Both the position numbers and the translations under genes were made by a program. Positions 41,551 through 51,174 of a stretch of DNA of 64,000 nt are shown piece by piece. How positions within the stretch are numbered: position 1 is the stretch's first letter; each line of letters begins with the position of its first letter. Source of the stretch: an uncultured Bacteroidota bacterium (lineage in GTDB: Bacteria > Bacteroidota > Bacteroidia > Flavobacteriales > Flavobacteriaceae); NCBI GenBank assembly GCA_902595825.1, contig CACJRP010000003.1, forward strand, positions 40,715 to 104,714, in the 5' to 3' direction. A model generated the notes under the pieces. It saw only the letters and a program-made list of their open reading frames with translations. It ran no database searches and was not told the origin of the DNA.

Positions 41551-42420
41551 ATGAAGATGGACATCAAAACAGCTAAACCAGCGAAAAAGCCAAGGTGGAT
41601 TAAAGTAAAACTTCCAATTGGAAAAAAATATACTGAATTGAGAAATTTAGTAGAAAATAATAATCTAAATACAATTTGCACGTCTGGAAGTTGCCCGAAT
41701 ATGGGAGAGTGTTGGGGTGAAGGTACAGCTACTTTTATGATATTAGGAAATATTTGTACACGTTCATGCCAGTTTTGTGGCGTTAAGACAGGTAGACCAG
41801 GAATAGTCGATTGGAGCGAACCGATGAAAGTTGCTAAATCCATTCAAATTATGAAGGTTAAGCATGCTGTTATTACCTCGGTTGACAGAGATGACCTAAA
41901 AGATGGTGGCGCGTCACTCTGGGTAGAGACTGTAAAATGTATAAGAAAATTAAATCCATCAACAACATTGGAGACTTTAATTCCAGATTTTAAAGGAGAA
42001 AAAAAGGATCTTGACTACATTATTAAAGTCATGCCTGAGGTTATTTCTCACAATCTAGAGACTGTTAGAAGGCTCAGCCGAGAAGTAAGGGTCCAAGCTA
42101 AGTATGATAGAAGTTTGTTCGTTTTAAAATATCTTAAAGAACAAGGGGTTAACAGAACAAAATCTGGAATTATGCTCGGGCTAGGTGAAATGGAAAGCGA
42201 AGTCCTCGAAACACTTCACGACCTAAGAGATGCTAATGTAGATGTAGTTACAATCGGACAATATCTACAACCATCAAAAAAGTTACTCCAGGTGAAAGAA
42301 TTTATTACACCAGAACAATTTGACAAATACGCTCAAATTGCAAAGGATATAGGATTTATTCATGTTGAAAGTGGACCACTGGTAAGGTCATCATACAAGG
42401 CTCACAAACACATCAGTTAA
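41551..42420 (+). CDS. lipA: Lipoyl synthase
   Basis: 289 aa; CTSGSCPNMGECWGEGTATFMILGNICTRSCQFCGVKTGRP radical SAM plus auxiliary cluster motifs. Confidence 0.97.
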   Translation: MKMDIKTAKPAKKPRWIKVKLPIGKKYTELRNLVENNNLNTICTSGSCPNMGECWGEGTATFMILGNICTRSCQFCGVKTGRPGIVDWSEPMKVAKSIQIMKVKHAVITSVDRDDLKDGGASLWVETVKCIRKLNPSTTLETLIPDFKGEKKDLDYIIKVMPEVISHNLETVRRLSREVRVQAKYDRSLFVLKYLKEQGVNRTKSGIMLGLGEMESEVLETLHDLRDANVDVVTIGQYLQPSKKLLQVKEFITPEQFDKYAQIAKDIGFIHVESGPLVRSSYKAHKHIS

Positions 42421-43447
42421 ACTGATTCTCCTTTTTTAAAATATAAGAATTAAATAATTTGGAGTCTTCTTCGCTGAAATGAATATTTATTTTAACGAAA
42501 TAAAGTAAGTCTGAGTTCATAAACTCCTGGAGTTTATAATAATCTTTCTCCGTCGTAAGGATTAAATTTCCATCACTGAGAGAAACTATTTTATTTACAT
42601 CATTTTTCGTGTATTTAAAATGATCTTTATAATTAAATGTTTTAAAAATTAACCCTTTCATCCTAAGTTCATTAATCAATAAACTGTTATCGGCTATACC
42701 AGTTACTAATATAAAAGGAATTTTTTTTAAAATATTTATAGGTAGTTTTTTACTCTTTCCAAAAATGTAATCATTATACTTGATTTTAGTGAAGAAAACT
42801 TTCTGTTTTAACTCTATATTTAGTTCGGATACGAATTCTTTCTTCTCCTCGATAGATAAATTTTTAGGGCATTTTGTAATAATTATTATATCTGCTCTAC
42901 TAGCGGACTTTCTTGATTCTCTCAAGTTTCCCGAAGGAAACAAATAATCTCTAAAATATGGTTTTGAATACTCTGTCAAAAGTATCATTATGCTTGGTCT
43001 AACCCATCTATGTTGATACACATCATCTAGTATAAAGATATTTTTTAAATTTTTGTTAATTGATTCTATCATCTTTATCATACCCTCTCTTCTGCTATTA
43101 CATACTCCTACTCTAATTTTTTGATTTTGTTTATAAAACATATAGGGTTCATCCCCTAGATGACTAGCAGTGGAGGTTTTATTTGCTAGTTGAAAACCAC
43201 TTGATTTCCTTCGATATCCCCTGCTCAGAATATTTATTACATATCTGTCACACAAAATTTCGGACAAATAACCAACCAACACAGATTTACCAGTACCCCC
43301 CACAGAAATATTTCCAATTCCTATCGAAAAATAGTTAAATGTGTACTCTTTAAATATTCCAACATCGAAAAAAAAATTTCTAATAGAAGTAATAAAATAT
43401 AAAAGTGCGGCAAATGGATAAAAAAGGAGTTTTCTTATTAAAGACAT
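42413..43447 (-). CDS. lpxK: Tetraacyldisaccharide 4'-kinase
   Basis: 344 aa; IGNISVGGTGKSVLVGYL, NILSRGYRRKSSGF, LGDEPYMF. Confidence 0.93.
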   Translation of the reverse strand: MSLIRKLLFYPFAALLYFITSIRNFFFDVGIFKEYTFNYFSIGIGNISVGGTGKSVLVGYLSEILCDRYVINILSRGYRRKSSGFQLANKTSTASHLGDEPYMFYKQNQKIRVGVCNSRREGMIKMIESINKNLKNIFILDDVYQHRWVRPSIMILLTEYSKPYFRDYLFPSGNLRESRKSASRADIIIITKCPKNLSIEEKKEFVSELNIELKQKVFFTKIKYNDYIFGKSKKLPINILKKIPFILVTGIADNSLLINELRMKGLIFKTFNYKDHFKYTKNDVNKIVSLSDGNLILTTEKDYYKLQEFMNSDLLYFVKINIHFSEEDSKLFNSYILKKENQFN

Positions 43448-43512
43448 ATAAATTTAAACACCGTAAATATACACTTAAAAAAAATTGGATACTTTTAATG
43501 ATAATTATTATA

Positions 43513-44607
43513 ATGAGACTAGAAAAAATTATTAGTGAAATTGAAAAAATATTCCCTTTAAATACGGCTGAAGAATACGATAATGTTGGTTTGTTGTTAG
43601 GAAAAACGAATGTTGAGTGTAAAAAAGCTCTTGTATGTCATGATGTTACGGATGAAACAATTGACGAAGCATTAAGTAACAAATGTGAATTAGTAATTTC
43701 TTATCATCCTTTGATATTTAGTAGTCTAAAAAAAGTGAACTATGAAGATAGAGTGGGGAGACTAATTACAAAAATGATTGAGAATAAACTTTCTCTATAT
43801 ACAATTCATACTTCCTTTGATAATATAAAAAATGGTTTGAATTTGATGCTTGGTGAAATTTTAAATTTAAGTAATCAAAGAAAGTTAATTCCAAAAAAAA
43901 ATAGCTTAATGAAAATAACAAGCTATGTTCCTAGTGATTATCTAGATAAAGTTTTAAATTCATTATACGATGCTGGAGCTGGAGAGATAGGAAATTATTC
44001 AAAATGTAGTTTTTCAACAAAAGGTCAAGGAACATATATGGGGAGTAAGCAAAGTAATCCTAAATTTGGCAAAAAAGAAGAACTAACTAAAACTTCTGAG
44101 ATTTTAATTAGTCTTGTTTTTCCAAGTCATAAAAAGAAAAAAATAGTAGAAAATTTAATTGAATCCCATCCATATGAAAGCGTCGCATATGAAGTTACAA
44201 ACATTGAAAATAGTAATCCTGATTTAGGTCTAGGAAGTATCGGAATTTTACCCCGAAGTATGACACAAAACGAATTTCTTGAATATCTCAAAAGTAAATT
44301 ACCGATTTCTTTTTTGAGACACACAAAATTTAATACAAATAAAATTAGAACTGTTTCGGTTTTGGCTGGTTCGGGTGCCTTTGCGATAGACAACGCAATC
44401 GAAAATAATGCTGATGCATTTGTTACGGGCGATTTAAAGTATCATGATTTTTATAAAAGTGACAACAAAATTCTTTTAGTGGATGCTGGGCATTTCGAAA
44501 CAGAGTTTTTTATAAAAAATAAATTACAAGAGATACTTAATGAAAAAATTCCTAATTTTGCGTTCGTTCAATCTAACATAAATACAAATCCTGTAAAATA
44601 TTTTTAA
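43513..44607 (+). CDS. Nif3-like dinuclear metal center hexameric protein (start placed at MRLEKIISEIEKIFP)
   Basis: AEEYDNVGLLLGKTNVECKKALVCHDVTDETIDEA, ISYHPLIF, VLAGSGAFAIDNAIENNADAFVTGDLKYHDF. Confidence 0.92.
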   Translation: MRLEKIISEIEKIFPLNTAEEYDNVGLLLGKTNVECKKALVCHDVTDETIDEALSNKCELVISYHPLIFSSLKKVNYEDRVGRLITKMIENKLSLYTIHTSFDNIKNGLNLMLGEILNLSNQRKLIPKKNSLMKITSYVPSDYLDKVLNSLYDAGAGEIGNYSKCSFSTKGQGTYMGSKQSNPKFGKKEELTKTSEILISLVFPSHKKKKIVENLIESHPYESVAYEVTNIENSNPDLGLGSIGILPRSMTQNEFLEYLKSKLPISFLRHTKFNTNKIRTVSVLAGSGAFAIDNAIENNADAFVTGDLKYHDFYKSDNKILLVDAGHFETEFFIKNKLQEILNEKIPNFAFVQSNINTNPVKYF

Positions 44608-44610
44608 GTT

Positions 44611-45390
44611 ATGGCCAAAAAAGTAGAAATTACAATAGAGGAAAAATTGAGAGCTCTTTTTGACTTACAATTAATTGACTCTCGAATAGATGAAATTAGA
44701 AACATAAGGGGAGAACTACCTTTGGAGGTTGAAGATTTAGAAAATGAAATTCAGGGTTCTAATGTCAAAGTAGAAAAAATCACAAACGAAATTATCGAAT
44801 TTGAAAGTAGCATTAAAATTCACAAAAATAATATTGAGGAAGCAAAAGCTTTGATTGATAAATATTCTGAAAAATTGAATAATGTTAGAAATAATCGAGA
44901 ATATAATTCTATTGTAAAAGAAGAAGAATTTCAAAAGTTGGAAATTGAACTATGTGAAAAAAAAATTAAGGATTTACAGGGAAAATCTGAGCTTAAAAAT
45001 GAAACTATCAAAACTCTAAAGGAGCATATTCAGGAAAAGCAAAATCATTTAGACGCCAAAAAAGGAGAATTAAAAGAAATAATGAAAGAAACAGAAAAGG
45101 AAGAAAATCTTTTAATTAAACAGTCAAAAAAATTTGAAGAAAAAATTGAAGAACGTCTCGTAAAAGCCTACCAAAGAATTCGAAAAAATGTAAAAAATGG
45201 TATGGCTATTGTTGCACTCGAACGAGGTGCGTCCGCTGGATCATATTTTACTATTCCACCTCAAATACAAATGGAAATTGCATCAAGACAGAGGATTATA
45301 ACTGATGAATATAGCGGTAGAATTCTTGTTGATGCTGAGCTTGCTAATGAAGAAAGGGACAAAATAAATAAAATTATAAATTCCCTCTAG
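44611..45390 (+). CDS. Coiled-coil zinc ribbon-family-like protein
   Basis: 259 aa coiled coil; C-terminal RGASAGSYFTIPPQIQMEIASRQRIITDEYSGRILVD. Confidence 0.8.
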   Translation: MAKKVEITIEEKLRALFDLQLIDSRIDEIRNIRGELPLEVEDLENEIQGSNVKVEKITNEIIEFESSIKIHKNNIEEAKALIDKYSEKLNNVRNNREYNSIVKEEEFQKLEIELCEKKIKDLQGKSELKNETIKTLKEHIQEKQNHLDAKKGELKEIMKETEKEENLLIKQSKKFEEKIEERLVKAYQRIRKNVKNGMAIVALERGASAGSYFTIPPQIQMEIASRQRIITDEYSGRILVDAELANEERDKINKIINSL

Positions 45391-45401
45391 TCTTTTAAGG
45401 A

Positions 45402-47423
45402 TCATTTTTTAAACTTATCAAACCAGTATAATACAGAATTTACCTTAGCAATAAGATTACTGGATTTAGATGCTATACTGTGACTTGAGTTTGGAATTCT
45501 AACCAACATTGTTTCTACTTTATTTAACTTCAAGGCTGTATAAAATTGCTCACTTTCAGAAATTGGGGTCCTATAATCTTTTTCTCCAGTAAGTAACATT
45601 GTTGGAGTTTTAACATTTCCTACATAGGAAATAGGTGATCTTTTCATATAATTCTCTTGATCTTCCCAAGGGAAATTTTTAAACCAATATTTGTAATATA
45701 TCGAAGTATTGTCTGCATACAATACAAAGCTATACCAGTTAATTACAGGTTTTGCAACCACTGCAGCTCTAAAAATATCAGTTTTGCCAACAATCCAAGA
45801 AGACAAAACCCCTCCTCCACTGCCCCCAGTAACAAAAAGATTTTTCTCATCAATAAAACCTTTCTTTAAAACATAATTGACTCCTGAAATTAAATCGTCA
45901 TAGTCATGGCTTGGATAGTTATGATGGATTTCATTAGCAAATCTTTTACCATAACTTGTGCTACCTCTAGGGTTTATATAAAGAACTACATAACCTTTGC
46001 TAGCATATAGCTGAACCTCTGTTGAAAAACGAAAACCATAATTTGAAAATGGACCACCATGTATTTCCAAAATTAATGGATATTTATTATTTGGATCGAA
46101 ATTTGGCGGTGTTGCTATCCAACCTTGGATTTCAAGATTATCAAAAGAGGAGTTATACTTTATTTCTTTTATATTAGCTAGATTCTTAAATTCAAATAAA
46201 TTTTTGTTGAGATTTGTCAATCTAGACTTAGAACCACCAAATCCAGTTGCTAGATCTGATGGATTATAAAAATTACCAAAAGTAAAAGCATACCTTTCAT
46301 TTTTTGATACTGAAAAACTTCCTCCACTATATGGTCTCCCTTGAGATAATCCTCCAACTTCATTAACCAAAAACTGAAATTCTCCTGACAAATTAAAGTA
46401 ACCCAACTTTGTCATACCATGGTCATCGTATTTAAAAAAAATCTTTTTAGAATTACCAGACCAAAAAATACTTGTTATATTTCTGTCAAAATCTTTTGAA
46501 ATATTTTTTATGTTCTTGCCATTTCTATCCATTATATAAAGTTCATTTTGCTGATAGCCTAAAAATTTATCATCAAAGCCTAAAAAAGCTATTTTTTTTC
46601 CGTCGTACGAAACCTTGGGGGAAAAATCAGGTCCAAATCTAGATGTTAATTTTATTAAACTTTTAGAACTAAAATTATATATATGAATATCCGAGTCTCT
46701 TGGCTCAAAATCCATATTTTTTTTGAAATTTGCGGAAATTATTAATTCATTTTTATTAAACCACTCACAGGAATAAATTCTGCCCTTGAAATTACTAATC
46801 TTAGTTGGTGAACCTCCATCAACTGAAATTAAAAAAATTTGCTTATTCCCTTTTTTTAAGTATCCTCCCCCATCGGACCTAAATTCTAAATCTGTAATTT
46901 CTATTGGAGGATCATTCCATTTCGCACCATCTGGCTTTTCTGGCATTTCAATTAATTTTTTTTTCTTTTCCTCAACGAATGATAAAAAAATAATTTTTTT
47001 ATCATCTGCAGACCATCTCAGATTTGAAATATTAGCTTTTACAGTTGTCAACATTTGAAGTGATTTTTTTTCTAGTTCATATAAATACAACTTTGTTACC
47101 TTATCATTATTTGACTTAAAAAGAAACTTTTTCCCATCGTTTGACCATGTTGGTTGGTTGAATTTGTTATTTCCTGTTGTAATTGGTCTGCTGTTGCTAC
47201 CATCATAATTTACTATCCAAATATTTGAATAATTTGAATCGGACATAATATCCTTGAAATTCCTTTCATATAAAATTCTTCTTCCATCAGGGGAAATCTG
47301 AGGATTTGAAATGTGTCGTAATTTAAAAATGTCTAAGGGTTCTAAGTTAGATTTTTGCGAATTTACATTTGTAGAAACAATAAATGCTAAAATTAGATTT
47401 AAAAAAATTTTTTTTGTCATCAT
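45402..47423 (-). CDS. S9 family peptidase (prolyl oligopeptidase / dipeptidyl aminopeptidase type)
   Basis: 673 aa; signal peptide; WD40-like repeats (SPDGRRILYER); GPFSNYGFRF, FVTGGSGGGVLSSWIVG catalytic Ser region. Confidence 0.92.
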   Translation of the reverse strand: MMTKKIFLNLILAFIVSTNVNSQKSNLEPLDIFKLRHISNPQISPDGRRILYERNFKDIMSDSNYSNIWIVNYDGSNSRPITTGNNKFNQPTWSNDGKKFLFKSNNDKVTKLYLYELEKKSLQMLTTVKANISNLRWSADDKKIIFLSFVEEKKKKLIEMPEKPDGAKWNDPPIEITDLEFRSDGGGYLKKGNKQIFLISVDGGSPTKISNFKGRIYSCEWFNKNELIISANFKKNMDFEPRDSDIHIYNFSSKSLIKLTSRFGPDFSPKVSYDGKKIAFLGFDDKFLGYQQNELYIMDRNGKNIKNISKDFDRNITSIFWSGNSKKIFFKYDDHGMTKLGYFNLSGEFQFLVNEVGGLSQGRPYSGGSFSVSKNERYAFTFGNFYNPSDLATGFGGSKSRLTNLNKNLFEFKNLANIKEIKYNSSFDNLEIQGWIATPPNFDPNNKYPLILEIHGGPFSNYGFRFSTEVQLYASKGYVVLYINPRGSTSYGKRFANEIHHNYPSHDYDDLISGVNYVLKKGFIDEKNLFVTGGSGGGVLSSWIVGKTDIFRAAVVAKPVINWYSFVLYADNTSIYYKYWFKNFPWEDQENYMKRSPISYVGNVKTPTMLLTGEKDYRTPISESEQFYTALKLNKVETMLVRIPNSSHSIASKSSNLIAKVNSVLYWFDKFKK

Positions 47424-47468
47424 AATAATAAAAAAGTTTAGATTTGAATCTTTGAACTAATTGAATTT

Positions 47469-48176
47469 ATGAAAAAAATATTATTCATCTTTTTTTTGAC
47501 AATACTTTTTAAATGTTCTAAAACATCGGAAAATAAAGAATGGATTTTTCTTTTTAGTGATAAGAATTCTTCATTCTGGAAGGCTTATAATGGTGATACC
47601 TTACCTAAAAAATGGAAAATAACCAATAATTTGTTAACGTTTGATACTGATTTTAAACTTGAAAGTGAATATACTAAAGGGTCAGATATTGTTTTTTCTA
47701 AAGAAGAATTTGGGAATTTTGAACTGTACTTAGAATGGAAACTTCCTAAAGGAGGAAACAGCGGGATTTTTTATCATCTTAAAGAAGGTTACGAAGAAAT
47801 ATCCGAAGTTGCTCCAGAATACCAACTTTTAGATGACGAAGGATGGGAGGATTTAAACAACGCTAAATTAAGTTCTTGGCAAAAAGCTGGCGCAGATTAT
47901 GCAATGCATTCCCCAAATGCAGAAAATAAGATTCTTAATCCTAGTGGAGAGTGGAACTCCACCAAAATAATTTTCACTAAAGAAAAGGTAGAGCATTGGC
48001 TAAATGGCCAAAAAATTTTATCATTTGTTCCATGGTCAGAAGATTGGTATGAAAGAAAAAAGAAAGGCAAATGGAAAAATTCAAATTTTTATGGAAAATT
48101 TAAAACGGGTTACATAGGTTTACAGGATCACAATAGTTCAATTTCATTTAGAAATATGAAAATAAGAAAATTATAG
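47469..48176 (+). CDS. DUF1080 (3-keto-disaccharide hydrolase-like) domain lipoprotein
   Basis: 235 aa; LFKCSKTSENK lipobox; FGNFELYLEWKLPKGGNSGIFYHL, GYIGLQDHNSSISFRNMKI. Confidence 0.9.
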   Translation: MKKILFIFFLTILFKCSKTSENKEWIFLFSDKNSSFWKAYNGDTLPKKWKITNNLLTFDTDFKLESEYTKGSDIVFSKEEFGNFELYLEWKLPKGGNSGIFYHLKEGYEEISEVAPEYQLLDDEGWEDLNNAKLSSWQKAGADYAMHSPNAENKILNPSGEWNSTKIIFTKEKVEHWLNGQKILSFVPWSEDWYERKKKGKWKNSNFYGKFKTGYIGLQDHNSSISFRNMKIRKL

Positions 48177-48182
48177 ATTATC

Positions 48183-49529
48183 ATGAATCAAACTAGAAGA
48201 GATTTTATAAAAAAGTCTACGGCACTTGGAGTATCAAGTTTATTACCATTTAACAAAAAATTTTTTAAAATGAATGCCAAGATTAGGACCGCGCATATTG
48301 GAGTTGGTGGAATGGGCTTAAATGATTTAAAAGCTATTTCTTCGCACAAAAATGTTCTAGTTACTGCTCTTTGCGACGTAGATTCAGACCTTTTAAACCA
48401 AGCTCATAAGTTATTCCCAAAAGCAAAAATGTTTAAGGACTACAGGATTCTTTTAAATAATTTAGAGAATGAAATAGATGCAGTTGTTATATCAACACCA
48501 GACCACACACATGGTCCAGCGTCGATAATGGCTATGAAAAAAGGTAAGGCTATTTATTGTCAAAAACCGCTAACAAATAATATTATTGATGCAAGAGAGA
48601 TGAGTAAAATCTCATTTGAAAAGAGGTTAGTTACTCAAATGGGAATTCAAGTTCATTCTTTTTATGACTATAAACTTGCAAAACTTTTAATACAAGAGGA
48701 CTTAGTTGGAAAGATACATACAGTTAGAGCGTGGAGTCCAAAAAATTGGGGATTTGATGGAAAACTATCAAAAAAAGAAGATAAGATACCTGATAATCTA
48801 GATTGGAATTTATGGTGTGGAACCTCACCTTACAAAAATTATTTAGAAAATAAATATCACCAATACAATTGGAGAAAAATGGTTGGCTATGGTTGTGGAA
48901 CTTTGGGAGATATGGGTGTTCATATTTTTGACACCCCTTATAATGCATTAGAACTTGATGTTCCAGAAAGTGTTATAAATGAATGTAGAAAACCTAATGG
49001 AATTGGTTTTCCTGAAAAAAACAAAGTCTCATATGTATTCCCTGGAACAAAATTTACAACTAAAAAATTAAAGTGGGTATGGGAAGATGGAAAAGGTGCG
49101 CCATATTCTAATAATGATTTAAAACTCCCAAATGGAGATAAATTGCCTCAGCAGGGAGCTATGTTTATAGGAAAAAAAGGAAGACTTCTTTTACCACATT
49201 TTATGGAAATTCCTAAAATTATAATTGATAACAAATATCAATTTCTTGATACTTCTAAATTTGAAGAAAAGGAACTTTTAGAAAAAAATCCTGCTAGGGA
49301 TTACGAAAAAGAGTCATTATTACATTATCATGAGTTTATCGATGCCTGTTTAAACAAAAAAGAATGTTCTGCTCCATTTACATATTCCTCAAAGCTAACT
49401 GAAACGATTCTCTTGGGTGTTGTTGCGGGTAGATTTCCAGGTGAAAAACTAAATTGGGATAAGACAAAAGGCCAATTTATAGAGGAAAAGGCCAATCAAT
49501 TTCTAAAACAAAATAATAGATCGTTTTAG
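48183..49529 (+). CDS. Gfo/Idh/MocA family oxidoreductase with Tat-like signal
   Basis: 448 aa; QTRRDFIKKSTALGVSS; IGVGGMG, VISTPDHTHGPASIMAMKKGKAIYCQKPL. Confidence 0.93.
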   Translation: MNQTRRDFIKKSTALGVSSLLPFNKKFFKMNAKIRTAHIGVGGMGLNDLKAISSHKNVLVTALCDVDSDLLNQAHKLFPKAKMFKDYRILLNNLENEIDAVVISTPDHTHGPASIMAMKKGKAIYCQKPLTNNIIDAREMSKISFEKRLVTQMGIQVHSFYDYKLAKLLIQEDLVGKIHTVRAWSPKNWGFDGKLSKKEDKIPDNLDWNLWCGTSPYKNYLENKYHQYNWRKMVGYGCGTLGDMGVHIFDTPYNALELDVPESVINECRKPNGIGFPEKNKVSYVFPGTKFTTKKLKWVWEDGKGAPYSNNDLKLPNGDKLPQQGAMFIGKKGRLLLPHFMEIPKIIIDNKYQFLDTSKFEEKELLEKNPARDYEKESLLHYHEFIDACLNKKECSAPFTYSSKLTETILLGVVAGRFPGEKLNWDKTKGQFIEEKANQFLKQNNRSF

Positions 49530-49531
49530 AT

Positions 49532-50065
49532 ATGAAGCTTTTTTCAGTTTTTTTAGGTGGAAGAGCAGATAAATGCAATACTGAATTACATGATGTTGTA
49601 TTCAGTATAGGAGAAAAAATTGAGGACACTTACATTGATTTGTTGGACAAATGGTTTGGTTTACCTGATAGATTACATATAGATTCCTGGGTAGATTTAA
49701 GGATAGTAGAAGGGTATAAAGTTTCCCTTTCAAAAAAGAAAAATAAATCAAACAAAAAATTGTATTTCGTTAATCTGGGTGCTTATGAAAAAAATAAATT
49801 TGAAGAATTACATGAAAGTAAGTTTATGGTTGATATTAATAAAATAAATGTTAAAAAAAGAGCTAAAGAATTATTACTTATTGGAAAAGAACAAGTCCAT
49901 CTAGATGACCTTTATGATGTAGATGACTGCATAGAAATAAAAAAGGTTTCCGGGTATTACATAAACTTAGAAAGGACATTAGAAAAAGATAATCTTAAGT
50001 TTAATAATGGTTATAAACCAATTCCAAAAAATATTATTAGTAGTTTTAAGAAAACAAATTCATAA
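49532..50065 (+). CDS. DUF1543 domain protein
   Basis: 177 aa; LFSVFLGGRADKCNTELHDVVFSIGEKIEDTYIDLLDKWFGLPDRLHIDSWVDL. Confidence 0.85.
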   Translation: MKLFSVFLGGRADKCNTELHDVVFSIGEKIEDTYIDLLDKWFGLPDRLHIDSWVDLRIVEGYKVSLSKKKNKSNKKLYFVNLGAYEKNKFEELHESKFMVDINKINVKKRAKELLLIGKEQVHLDDLYDVDDCIEIKKVSGYYINLERTLEKDNLKFNNGYKPIPKNIISSFKKTNS

Positions 50066-50111
50066 AACGGATGATATAAAAAGTAAAGGATTAATGCATG
50101 AAATTTATAAC

Positions 50112-50574
50112 ATGGAATTTATATTCAGAAAGGCAATGGAGGTTGATATACCGTATATAGTAAAAATGTTAGCCGATGATGAACTTGGTTCCAAAAGAGA
50201 AGATTATAAAAGTCCATTACCAGAGAGAGTTACCATGATGCATTCCGAAATATCGTTCTAGACAAAAACCAAGAATTAATTATTCTTGAGAATTTCAATA
50301 AAGAAATAATTGGCACATTACAACTTACCTTTATACCATATTTGACATACCGAGATGATTTAAGAGCTCAAATCGAAACAGTGAGTGTTCACAAGAAATT
50401 TAGAGTAAAGGGGTTGGGAAAAAGATATTCAAATTGGCAATTAAAAGAAGTATAGACAAAGGAGCTCATTTGGTTAAATTAACAACTAATAAACAGAGAC
50501 TTGATGCTATAGAGTTTTACAAAGAATTAGGATTCAGAGATAGTCATATGGGAATGAAATTAAACCTCCTATAA
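50112..50574 (+). pseudogene. GNAT acetyltransferase, disrupted by two frameshifts
   Basis: MEFIFRKAMEVDIPYIVKMLADDELGSKREDYKSPLPE / SYHDAFRNIVLDKNQELIILENFNKEIIGTLQLTFIPYLTYRDDLRAQIETVSVHKKFRVKGLGK / IFKLAIKRSIDKGAHLVKLTTNKQRLDAIEFYKELGFRDSHMGMKLNLL spread over three frames. Confidence 0.85.
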
Positions 50575-50702
50575 GAAATATAGAGGAAAAATTAGAGTTA
50601 GTGTAGGAAATTAAGTATATGGAAAAGAGTTTGAAAATATAAAATTTTAGAGAATAATGGGTATAAAAAAAGATAAAGGTTATAAATCTAATTTTAGGTG
50701 TG

Positions 50703-50777
50703 TGGGCGCGAAGGGATTCGAACCCCTGACCCCTTGGGTGTAAACCAAGTGCTCTGAACCAACTGAGCTACGCGCCC
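50703..50777 (-). tRNA. tRNA-Val (anticodon UAC)
   Basis: Minus strand GGGCGCGTAGCTCAGTTGGTTCAGAGCACTTGGTTTACACCCAAGGGGTCAGGGGTTCGAATCCCTTCGCGCCCA; complete cloverleaf. Confidence 0.96.
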
Positions 50778-51174
50778 TAAATCAACACTTCGCAGAGTGT
50801 TTAATATACAGCTAATTAAAAATGTACGAAACTAATACACTATCAACTCTATTCCAATACTTTTGGAATGGTCAAATATACTGCTTTTTGTATAAATATA
50901 TTTATGCTTCTCCTCGGATTGGAATTAGTACAAATTCGCTTTTCGAATCGGTGAAAAGTTGTTTTTAGAGATAGGTAGAGGTGTGAAAAAAAATATATGA
51001 AGAAAACACCCACCAAACCAATTACTTAGAAATGCGAAGCAAATATGCATTTAAAACTCGATTTGTTCAATTATTTGAAAATTTAAAATTATAATTTTTA
51101 TTATTTTTTTACCATTGATGTTTTTTAGTTTAATTATATTAATTTTTAGTTTTATAAATAAATAATTAATAAGT

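Noticed and set aside
42413-42425. TCAGTTAAACTGA palindrome at lipA/lpxK junction as terminator
   Set aside because: Arms meet with a 1-nt centre and there is no T-run; cannot fold as an intrinsic terminator.
43405-43512. N-terminal extension of the Nif3-like ORF overlapping lpxK
   Set aside because: Nif3 homology begins at MRLEKIISEIEKIFP (43513); the extension lies antisense to the lpxK start and is lysine-rich random-like sequence.
44611-45390. Loss of zinc-ribbon cysteines at the C-terminus (RIITDEYSGRILVD instead of C-x2-C)
   Set aside because: I believe Bacteroidetes homologs commonly show this Cys-less form, so it is probably a lineage trait rather than a novelty; could not be confirmed without alignment.
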